In this document: piece by piece, positions 35,523-45,656 of the stretch
Layout: each line of letters begins with the position of its first letter
Numbering within the stretch: position 1 is the stretch's first letter
Source of the DNA: Viscum album
Taxonomy: Eukaryota; Streptophyta; Magnoliopsida; Santalales; Viscaceae
Assembly (NCBI GenBank): GCA_963277665.1
Contig: OY728121.1
Location: 1,654,390,062 to 1,654,454,061 of the forward strand
Length of the DNA stretch: 64,000 nucleotides
Direction of reading: 5' to 3'
Position numbers and translations under genes: made by a program
Notes under the pieces: generated by a model
Told to the model about the DNA's origin: nothing
The model's database searches: none
What the model saw: the letters and a program-made list of their open reading frames with translations, nothing else

Positions 35523-38522
35523 TTACCTATGGTGAATAGGAATTTTTTAACAAACCAAATTCATCCCCATGACCATTTTTTGATTCTATATAGGTTTTTT
35601 CACTAATACACACTCCATGGTGTGGTTTTCACCTCTAATATTATTCCATTAACATATATCACTCAATAAAATCAAACACGTATATATTCTCTCAAATAAC
35701 CTAAGATTTATATTGATTCATTTTCTGACTATAGAGATAAACACTTTGATTAATATCTCCTTAAGTAACACCTACATTCACATCTAATGCATTTTCATCA
35801 AACAATGATCTCCACTTTTATATCAAATATCTTATAAAACATCTTTTTTATCACAGTTACGATGAACTCAATAAAAAAATTGGTGCATTCATAGGGATAA
35901 ATTTTATGGCTCAAAATGTATTTATCGACATGGGGATAACCTTCATATTGGTAGTTTCTCTAAATAGGAATTAGTCAGCAAATGGGGTCACGATGACATG
36001 TTAAGAAGATGATTATCACCTCTGGACCAAGGTGAATTTTAAGTCTCATAAATTCTCTACAAAATATAAGAAATAAAACTAAGGGGTTTTAGAATAAATG
36101 AGGGTATAATTCTCCTCTTTGGTGTTGTTCTTGTATTTACCTCCACAAAACTTTCTTATGGGTTCCCAATATTGAGTTACTAGGGCCAGAACATCTTTTA
36201 TGACCAATGGGGAAGTTAGGGCACTGTTATACTATTAAAGATCAAGATATTTAATAACCCTCTTGGGTTAATGGTGTATAGTTATCTAGTCATATTTTAT
36301 GTAATAATTTTGCTCCACTAAATATATCGGAAGGGTTTTTTATCACTCATGAGAAAGGATTTGGGAGTTTTTGTCAATGTTAATGGGGGATACTTGCCCC
36401 TGTTGGTCTTTTGATGTGGTAATAGCTTCCAAAAAATTATTTATTCTAATTTTTCATTTTAAATTGGTCATGCAAACATCATTTAATCCAAAATGTACTA
36501 TTATATTAGTGTATTTACCATATGATGATAGAGATATTGAGTTAGTGAAAGTGGGTGTTGGTGACTTGGATTTTACTTGGTTGTAACAGTAGTAGTGTCA
36601 TATATATGGGTAATTACACAATTATAGTTTCTGGTTGAATTTGTGTTAATTAACACTGATTTTTTCCCATAATTGTGGTGAGTCAATGAAATTTTTTCAT
36701 ATTCTTTTATAATATATGCTTAAAATTATTTATTCCATCAAAAAATAACCTAATATTATAGTATCATGAGTAAATATTAATGGTCAATTAATCTATTTTA
36801 TTAAAAAAATATTTTATATTGGTTTCATAATTTTTTATTCAAATGTTATTGAAATTAATTATTTTTATATTGAGTAAATATAAATTTATCTGTGTGTGTT
36901 TGCTCTTCTTGTTATCTCTTTCAGGGTGTAAAGTTCCCAAGCACATTATAGAAATTTTAGTAACCCCTCAACCTAAAATAAAAGAGGGGGAATCTATTAA
37001 TTCACATGTTTCCCTTCATCCATGTTTAGTGTCTTTATATCATGGATTATTTCTTTATAAAAACCTTTATCGCCTTATGGTTTCCCCATATATCCATGTA
37101 TCCCTGATGGTCTCTGGGTTATTCAATGGTGAACGAGTAGTTTTAATCTCTCTTTTTAAATTCTCAAACTATTATTCCTTGTATTCAATATCTTTGGTGG
37201 TGTGGCCTTTTCATTATTGACCACATGTTAATCTTTTAAATAAACATTTTTATATAAACTAGGGGTTGATGTAGTGATATATTTTTAGTCTCCTAAATCT
37301 ATGTTATATTTTTATTTAGTTTAATAATAAAAATTATATATACATGGAATAGTCTAGGACATTGAGATCTTCTCATTATTTTCACGTTTATCATCGTTAT
37401 TGGTTGTTTGATCTGTATATGATTCATTACTCATCTACAATAGAATTTGGGTTTCAACTTGAAAGGATCCTATTTACATTTAAAAATAAATCCATTATTC
37501 AAATAGTAGTTATTATTTTGTTCATTTTATATATATTTATCAAAGTTCTGTTACTATAAATTTTTTGATTGTGGAAGAAATTTTTATAGAAATTGATCTT
37601 ATGAAAAAACCTACATAAGATATTAGGATTTATATTATAGAATAATTCATGTATCAAAATCCAATTATTTTTTAATATTAGATATATATTTTTTATGTTT
37701 TTTAAAATAAAGTCATTGCATTTGAATATTTCAATGGGGGAACTATAGAACATCATAAAAGGGAGGTATTGGTAGTGGTGGAATATCCTATAAAAAATAG
37801 TGATGTATATTCCTTGATTATGTTAGGGTTCTTCAAATCTAAAATTTCTTCTCGGGTGATGAATGATTCAAGTGTTGAATGGAAATTTGAGTATTTAATC
37901 CTGCATCATTCTCCTCATACCCAATCTCAAATATGTGAGTTTTCATTATCAAGGATTTTTATTTCAAAACAAAATGAGAATAAATTGATATCAAAAGATA
38001 AAAATAAGGTTATTCAAAATTATAAGGGAAATATCATGGAGGAGGAATAACAGTTTTCTAAAATTGAAATAAAGAAGACCATTTTTCTTCTCAACCCAAA
38101 ACCATTATTGTCTTGTATTATTCTAGGTCTTGGATAAGATATTAAAGGCTGGTTTAATGATAGGTGTGGGATCTTTATGGGGAAATTGAAAATAAATAAT
38201 CCTTTTAATAATATATATCTTAATTCTAATGAGAGGGTGTATGTTTGGATTTAGGTTGAGGATTAGAAATTAGATACCAAGAAAATAATTTTAAGGAAGT
38301 AGAATATGGACAATTGGAAAGAATTTGTGAAAAATAATGGAAGACAAATGAAGTTTTTATAGTAAGGAATAAAATATTTATACCCCATTTAATACCTCAT
38401 GTTTTTATTTTAGGAGGCTCAGTTCTATTTCCCCTACATTTTTTACTATTACTTAAACTATTTTTATATATATGTTATGATATGTTTGTGTGACCAATAG
38501 GTCTCATACTCAAAGTAAACCA
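35523..38522. other. Unassigned AT-rich region with plus-strand frames
   Basis: Between elements B and F. Plus-strand frames occur at 36371-36586 (71 codons), 36843-37220 (125 codons, with a hydrophobic start and SGCK around residues 27-30) and 37769-38050 (93 codons). The plus strand also has a CTCTTTCAGGGTG stretch near 36915 resembling an intron 3' splice site. I recognise no domain. It could be a decayed LINE, a gene fragment or chance; base composition is no different from the surroundings. Confidence 0.3.
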
Positions 38523-40309
38523 TGTTGATACTAGGTGCATTGAAAAAGTGTAAAAGTAGTGAAAATTAAATTTATTAAAACAAATCAACATCATAACATT
38601 GTATCCTTGATGGAAAAACCTAATTATAAAACTTATTATCTCATGTGAATTAAATAATCATGAAAAATAAAAAATGAAAATTTGCCTCATTAAATTTTGA
38701 TCAAACGCGTCTTCCTCTCAATTTCGGAGGTCATCACCTAATGGAACCAAATATGTAACACTATATATCATCAAAAATTATTTAAAAATATTTCTAAAAT
38801 GAATATATTCAATCTTTAGTATCTAGTGTTAAGAATCAAATATGATTTTGATGTGGTCTCGATCAAAGGAGTATCATTTCTTTGATCTGAGAGGGAGTTC
38901 TTCGATCATGGTGTTGTGATCGACTCCTCCCACTAAGATTTGGTATAGTGGATATTGATACTCTAAAATTTAATTTTTAAACAGTCATTTTTTAATTTGA
39001 TCATCTCTTAACTTATATAGGTAGGTGAAACTCATTAACATTTCACATTGGCTCCTAAAACTTTTTAGCAATCTAAATAGGCCCAAAGTTCTACATATGA
39101 CCCAGTAATCATGACCCAAATTTCATAAGTATTCTATCACATAACTAAAACTTTAATATAATGTTATGTGATAAAAAAAGAGTCATTAACTTGTCTCATG
39201 TCTCCCGTAAATATTTTACAAACCTTTAATAATAAAATTCATTCATAAAATATTTTTCCTTATATCCATATGATTACTTGTAAATATATTGTGTTAAAAA
39301 ATATATCACTTGTTATTCTAAACTTGTATAATATTTATTTTATTTATTTTTTGTGATCATTCAAGTTTTTACATTACTCATACCCCACTACTTGGACAAC
39401 CATTTCATAAACTACAATTCATTTTAATTTCCCATGCTTCTGAATACGCTTTTTTTGTGACCATCTAGTCCCTATATTGATAGTAGTGAGTGCAACTCAA
39501 AGACTAGGATTAGTATCTAGAAGCACATCAAGGGACCCTTGGAGGTAAGGTTCATTCAAAGAAATGAAAATACACCCTATGAACATATATTGTGTAATAT
39601 AATCTATTCTTATCATTATATCTCTGAAAGGGGGATGAATAATATGTGTCATCATCCATAAATTAATTATTTTTTTAATGAACATAAAATATATCATGGA
39701 ATTACCTTATTATTCCATAGACATGGATTTAATATAAATATAACCACCCTAGTCAACTAGGTTTGATATATCTCTTCCTCTGCACAGATATGAAAAATTG
39801 GGTCTTGATAATTAATCCAATGTCATGCTACTAATGACACACCCAACACAAGCTACCTCACCGTAAAAAAAATTTCATGGTATTCATATTTAATAAAAAT
39901 TCATGATAAAATGATAAACAATGATAATTATCTCATGTTAAGAGACTAATTCACATGTATTTATATAGTAATAACCATGGACACTAGAAACATGTGTTGT
40001 TTTTATTAGAATTGCAGTACTCTTGATATTCTCTACTTATGATACCCTATTGAAAAAATTATGAGATAAAGTATCAATTCTTATGTTCCCTTAGCACCTA
40101 ATAGTATAAAATCATTTTTGTTCCATTATTATGATGTTTATTTACCATATAACATATTTTTAAGATTATTTTCATAGTATCACAAGGTCCTTAGTATAGC
40201 TAATAATTATTATAACATTTTTATATGATAAATAACCCAAGTAAATTACCATGTAAATAGTGTTTGTAGAAGTAAAACACTATTATATATTTAGTCATTG
40301 GGCCTAACA
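38523..40309 (-). mobile_element. Element F 3' LTR (left copy)
   Basis: 1787 bp. Landmarks shared with the right copy include GTGTGAATTAAATAATCATG (about 38644 against 53553), TTTTGATCAAAC (38696 against 53602), ATTCATTCATAAAATATTT (39238 against 54130), GCAAGATACCTCACC-like sequence (39852 against 54743), GAAACATGTGTTGT against GAAACATGTGGTGT (39987 against 54881) and AAGTAAATTACCATGTAAAT (40239 against 55132). Confidence 0.75.
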
Positions 40310-40850
40310 CATTTCATTTCATGGAACCTTTTCTATCTTCAACTTCACATCCTTGAGTTAATCTTCTCAAGAGATGATATCACCAAGTATATCCCTTTTG
40401 TCCTCCAAAATAAACTTTGACTTCTTGGATAAAACCATTATCATAATTTTATCATAATTTATATCATGATAATATGTTATTTTATATTTTCAATTCCAAT
40501 AACTAGAAAAATAATTATATATTTTTTCTGGTTCTTTAGTTTTATCAAAAACCGCAACATATTGGTATTTTTAGATACGGATTCCACTGGATTCAATGAG
40601 CTTCACTTTCTCATTTACTAAACATAACTATGATATTATATCAATTAATCCATAGGAAGAATATTTTGATAACCCCTTTATAACTATTGTTCCTTTATCT
40701 CCAAGTACTAAGTATATTTCCCTTTCACTTTTCATGTATAATTGGACAACTCTAATTATTTCTCATGTAGTTCTCCTAGATTTATTATATATTTGACAAC
40801 AATAATAAATGTGATGGGAATATCATATTAGGTATATAGAATGGAATATG
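40310..40850 (-). other. Element F internal sequence left of G
   Basis: AT-rich internal sequence of F between its left LTR and the G insertion. No coding motif recognised; the position corresponds to the 3' end of pol. The polypurine tract expected at 40310 is not evident. Confidence 0.4.
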
Positions 40851-40855
40851 TTATA
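40851..40855. repeat. Element G target-site duplication, left copy (TTATA)
   Basis: TTATA directly left of the TGTAACGCC LTR terminus; identical to 48508-48512. Five-base duplication is standard for LTR retrotransposon integration. Confidence 0.95.
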
Positions 40856-43705
40856 TGTAACGCCCCGACCCCAGTTACCCAGAGTCGGTGCATTATTACA
40901 TAACATTGGCATGATCACAAGAAAGATCAAATCTCGAAAGACTGATTGGTTTAGTAGCCTTGGAAACACTAGATATATTCATAAGTTTTACATTACATCA
41001 TAAAATGAAAAACTACTACAACAACATAATGTTTCCACAATCCACACTATTAACCCCTCATAAAATCCCTGCAGGTCATTCATAACTTACTTCTTCACAT
41101 CCTGGGAAAAATAAAACATAGAAAAGGGGTGAGCTCAAATGCCCAGTAAGGATAACAATATAGCGGAAACTTTCATAAATAAGAATAAACATTTAAGGCA
41201 ATGTATAACTAAAACAAAAGCCTTTTAAATATGAACTTTCAACATGGTATGGCATAAATAAAATGAAATAGTGCCATTTACTTATTCACATGGATATTCT
41301 ACTAATCGAATAATCACATGCAAAAATCAATAACCACTTTCATAATGTTGGAATGCATAATGCCAGACTATCATAACCACATAGCCAAGGCCTCATGCCA
41401 AGACTACGAATAAGATTTTGTCAAGGGCTTGTGCCAAGACACTAGTTTGTCTCATGAGACCTACCGATGCATCGAGGAGCTATAGCGGGCTCCACCTGTC
41501 ACTTATTAAGTCCAATGCATTCCCATATGAAAAGGTTTAAACATAACATAAACATTCGTATTAAAACTAGCATACGAAATGTCAATAATTTCACCATAAA
41601 CTATGAATGGTATAAAAATAGCACATCCATAGTCAAACATATCACAAAACCTTCAATACAATATAGAATTTTTGTATCATAATAGATCAAATTCAAATAA
41701 GCGTAAAATCCATCAAAGGATGTTGACATAGATGAAATCAAAATTCTTTTTAAAGAAATATCTCTTTTTATTTTGAAATCATTTAAGATCCATATAAAAT
41801 AACACATTTTCTTTGAAAATATTCTTATAAGCTTGTAAGGGAAGTTTTGAAGATTTTATAACGGTGGAAATTAGCCGCACCCGCCGTATAAGTTTAAAAA
41901 AAACGTTCTTACCTTAATTCTGTCGAAAAGGTTAAAAATTACCTTGTTTTGAAAACGACGGAAAGATTCCTTTATAAACCTCTTATAAAAAGTCAAACAA
42001 GGGTATAAATGACTTTAACCCATATTCTTTTAAATAATAAAAATGTTTTGAAATACATTTTGAAGAAACATGGATGTGGATGATAAAGAGATCCCAGTAG
42101 ATTATTACAAATAAACAACCTCGGATAATGAAGAGATTGTGAAATAACCCTTACCAATTTGGTAAATTATGAAACATACAACCCATAAAAGAGGTATAAT
42201 ACAATTAATATGTAAATACACATAAATTAGAGTGTATTACACAAATAATATAATTATGGGCAGTACATACACCACACAAAAGGTGATGGTGGCAATATGG
42301 CATGAATCTCACGGAAATAAGGAGTGAGATGAAAACCCCTTACCACGTTAATCAACTGAGTCGCATGGCCAAAAGTTAATAACCACCAAATGATTTAAAG
42401 AATAACATGAATATAAATTGAATCATGATATAAGTCTCTTGGCCGAACCTTAGATTTTTAGGAATTTAATATCAATTAATAATATAATATTTGTTTTAAG
42501 AACTCTTTTATGTCAATTTTGACACTATTCAATAGTTGATTTTTGTGAAACTCATAACAGATTGATTACTTCGAACAAAGTCAATTAAATCAATACTAAT
42601 ATATCATATTATCCTAGAAAATTATTTTAATTCATTAAAAGTTTCATATTATATTTATTTGGGTATTTATAATATCAATTATTTTAATTTTTCACTATTA
42701 TAGTAATTACTGCATCATCATTGTGTCATAAATAAAATACATTATTTAATGTCTAAAAATTATAAATAAAATATCATTATGTAGGAAATCTTTTTAGCTT
42801 TCTATTGAATATTTATAATCTAAAATCCAACATATATAACCCTATGTAACAATTTTCTTTCTAAACGATATATGCTTGTGTCATTTTTGTATTCATTTTA
42901 ACTTAATTAAAATAAAGTGTCATTATCACTTACAAGTGGATCCATGGGGTCCCAAAATAGACCCAAAGATTCCCATGGTCGACCATGTATCAACCAATAG
43001 GGTTAAGACACGTTTTAGGGTAATTTAATATTATTATAATATTATTTTTTAACCCTTATTTACCGGATTTACCCTTAACCATGGTAAATAAAATATTTAC
43101 CGCAGTAATTATTCAAAATGTCTAAAAATAAAAGTTACCTATTTACACAATTTGAACATCCTGATTCCAAATATGGAATCAATTTTCCTAAATTCAAAAC
43201 ACAGAAGTGGAAGAAATTAATTTAAAATTAATTCCCGCTGTCAAAACAAAAAGCGTGTTTTTAAGAGATAATAACTATCAAAAGATTGACACTCGTTTAT
43301 GTTCGGTTTAATTGTAAAATTATGTCCAATGACCAACATTATATTAAATGGTAAAAATATATTCTAAATATACTTTAAAACCACTCAAATTCATAATTTA
43401 TCACTATTAATTATTTTGATTAAAAAAGTTGTTTTTAATTAAAACTTAGTAATTTTCACTATTCATCAAAATATGAAAGGTATCCGAAATGTACCAAAAT
43501 TTCACCTTAGGCTAAATTCGATATTCCGAATCCAAAAATGAAGTCCATTTTCAAATATAAAATATATATAATTTCAAAAAGTAGGTATTACTATTCATAA
43601 CGGCTAGTTTGATTAGTTATGGTGTGTTAGAACTCGGTGTTGCGTACAACACACGCTATCACATTATTCAAAGAGAAGCGTACCGTAGAAGCTTGGGGTG
43701 TTACA
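40856..43705 (-). mobile_element. Element G 3' LTR (left copy)
   Basis: 2850 bp, TGTAACGCCCCGACCCC to GCTTGGGGTGTTACA on the plus strand. Directly followed by the polypurine tract. Short frames inside it (for example plus 41467-41682) recur in the other LTR and have no coding meaning. Confidence 0.97.
41853..41861 (-). promoter_or_regulatory. Candidate TATA box in the left LTR of G
   Basis: The minus strand reads TTATAAAAT, just downstream of a rare GC-rich patch (GCGGGTGCGGC on the minus strand, 41876-41886) in an otherwise AT-rich LTR. It is identical in both LTRs. A start site some 30 bases leftward would leave about 1.87 kb of U3 and about 1 kb of R-U5. AT-rich DNA gives many chance TATA matches, so this is tentative. 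Confidence 0.3.
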
Positions 43706-43719
43706 TTCTCCCCTCCTTC
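43706..43719 (-). other. Element G polypurine tract
   Basis: The minus strand reads GAAGGAGGGGAGAA immediately before the LTR start TGTAACACC. This is the plus-strand DNA primer site used in reverse transcription. It is intact. Confidence 0.92.
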
Positions 43720-43750
43720 AAATAATTGCGTCCTCGCAATTTCTAGGGTA

Positions 43751-44757
43751 TTACTGCATAAAAAGACTCGGGTGGTTCTTCATCATAAGTTCCTCGGGTT
43801 CCCACGTTGCCTCTTCCATCTTATGGTTTCTCCACAAAACTTTTACCAGACGCGTCGTCCGGTTTCTCAGCACTTGTTCTTTCATATCAAGAATCTTGAC
43901 GGGCTCTTCGCAATAAGACAGATCGGGTTCCAGTTCTAATTCCTCATAGGTGAGTACATGCGTCGGATCAGGCATATATTTCCTCAATAGAGATACGTGG
44001 AACACATCGTGAACTTTGGAGAGACTTGGCGGCATTGCCAATCGGTAAGCTACAACCCCAATTCGTTCTAGAATTTCGAAAGGTCCGATGTACCTGGGAC
44101 TCAATTTACCTTTCTTACCAAAACGTATGACTCCCTTCCATGGAGATACCTTCAGGAAAACATGATCACCGACTTGAAATTCCAAATCCTTCCTTCGATT
44201 ATCGGCATAGCTCTTCTGCCTACTTTGAGCTGCTTTGATGTGATTTTGGATTACTTTCACCTTTTCCACCGTTTCCTCCACCAGTTCTGGGCCTACAAGT
44301 TTTCTTTCACCAACGTCATCCCAACAGGTTGGTGTACGACATCTCTTTCCGTATAACTCTTCATATGGTGCCATCTGAATACTCGAATGGAAGCTATTGT
44401 TATAGGAAAATTCTACCAAAGGTAAATATTGATCCCGCATACCCTGAAAGTCAAGTGAGCAAGATCTCAACATGTCTTCTAAGGTTTGAATAGTCCGTTT
44501 TGATTGTCCGTCTGTCTGAGGGTGGTAAGCAGTGCTCAAATGAAGTTCAGTATCCAGGGATTTCTGAAGACTTTTCCAGAATCTTGAAGTAAAACGGGGA
44601 TCACGATCAGAAACAATCGATAGGGGTACTCCATGAAGTCTCACAACTTCATTAATATATAGTCTTGCTAGACGTTCCAGGGGTAGATCTTATCTTATAC
44701 CAAGAAAATGTGCTGTCTTGGTAAGACGATCAACAATAACCCATATTGCATCGTTCC
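43751..44757 (-). pseudogene. Element G integrase C-terminal half with chromodomain
   Basis: Minus strand. The frame enters at about 44757 with DAIWVIVDRLTKTAHFLGIR, meets a TAA stop (44690-44692), then stays open for 297 codons to 43751. In that open part VSDRDPRF gives the second catalytic aspartate (residue 13). Exactly 36 residues later, where the D,D(35)E triad needs glutamate, there is lysine (residue 49, [17 protein letters not shown] codon). [15 protein letters not shown] and [15 protein letters not shown] form the DNA-binding C-terminus. [20 protein letters not shown] near the end is a chromodomain. The zinc finger and first aspartate are deleted. Integrase would be inactive. A plus-strand frame at 43637-43939 is its antisense shadow. 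Confidence 0.95.
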
Positions 44758-44760
44758 TTC
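44745..44760 (-). other. Internal deletion junction in G (gag to integrase)
   Basis: Sequence on the right encodes gag up to QNMKER; sequence on the left encodes integrase from DAIWVIVDRL in a different phase. The breakpoint lies within the 16 bases around GGAACGATGCAATATGG on the minus strand. Several kilobases of gag-pol, compared with the expected layout of the family, are missing. Confidence 0.85.
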
Positions 44761-45155
44761 ATGTTTTGAATCAATGACCACCATTGATCAGCATCTCCAG
44801 TGAGGCGGTAAACTGCCATGATAACTTTTTCCCTTTCACTGCTCCCCAAAGCCTGAAATATTTTATCTAGGGAATTTATCCACTGCTCGGCTACTAAGGG
44901 ATTTGTACTCCCATTGAACTTTGGTGGTTGTTTCCTCATGAATCGATCTAACATTGATCCTCCACGCTGCGGATCAGGGTGCTCCATACGGGTAAGGTTA
45001 TTATTCATAACCTGAGTAAGTTGTCCCAGTATGGTGATTAGCTGATCGGCACCAGTTGCATCACCAGCCCCACTATAATTATCTTGAGCAGGAGGGAAAT
45101 CCCTACATGGAGTGCGTGTATTGATACGGTTTCCATTTCTTCCACTAGGCGCCAT
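44749..45155 (-). pseudogene. Element G gag N-terminal fragment
   Basis: Minus strand, starting at ATG 45155 (MAPSGRNGNRINTRTPCRDF), followed by a hydrophobic helix (DQLITILGQLTQVMNN). Then come RKQPPKFNGSTNPLVAEQWI, KIFQALGSSEREKVIMAVYR and LTGDADQWWSLIQNMKER, the gypsy capsid signature. After KER the sequence runs directly into integrase in another frame, giving six foreign codons (CNMGYC) and a stop at about 44730. The capsid second half and zinc knuckle are lost. The fragment resembles the gag of element C (DPLIVEQWVN), suggesting a common lineage. Confidence 0.93.
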
Positions 45156-45642
45156 TTCTAAACAATGGCATAAACTAGATCAGTTTATGAATCAAAATAC
45201 ATAATCCCATACTTATAAAGCACTTAACATAAATTGAACTATTTATAGATATAATCCATAATCATAAAAATGTTTTCTTTGAGGAATTATATACTCATAA
45301 ACCCTTCATAATGATTTGTAAAGAAAATGAGAGTTATCCTAAGCATATCCCCCGGGAGTGTCGTAACCAAGAGTGCAGCAAGGCCTGTTGTCGTGCACCA
45401 GTTCCCGTTCGAGTCTAGCTCAAAGCGGTGTTTTCGGGTTTTACCCCTAGGTACATCTGTGCCAGAGCCGCCTCTACCTGCTCGTATCCAGACAGGGATG
45501 TATTGCTTGGAAAACTCACAAAATCTCTACAATACCAAAATTCTAGGAAGTTATTCTATACAAATCTTCAAAGTTCATCTTAGGTCTACGTGCTCTAATC
45601 AGAGTTTATCTAAATCTAGCTTCCAAGGTTTGTACTAAAATT
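45156..45642 (-). other. Element G leader between primer site and gag
   Basis: Non-coding 5' leader of 487 bp. It is more GC-rich than the rest of the window between about 45340 and 45500 and may carry packaging signals. A 103-codon frame on the opposite strand (45327-45638) has no recognisable domain and is not called as a gene. Confidence 0.7.
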
Positions 45643-45654
45643 CCTCTGATACCA
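45643..45654 (-). other. Element G primer-binding site (initiator Met tRNA)
   Basis: The minus strand reads TGGTATCAGAGG, two bases after the LTR end. It matches the 3' end complement of plant initiator methionine tRNA (TGGTATCAGAGC) except for the last base. Confidence 0.93.
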
Positions 45655-45656
45655 AC

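Noticed and set aside
41467..41807. Paired frames in the left LTR of G (plus 41467-41682, minus 41601-41807), repeated at 46268-46608
   Set aside because: They lie inside the LTRs and are duplicated only because the LTRs are; no domain and no coding expectation there.
43637..43939. 100-codon plus-strand frame
   Set aside because: Antisense to the integrase/chromodomain of G, which has clear motifs on the minus strand.
45327..45638. 103-codon plus-strand frame
   Set aside because: Antisense to the leader of G; no recognisable domain.
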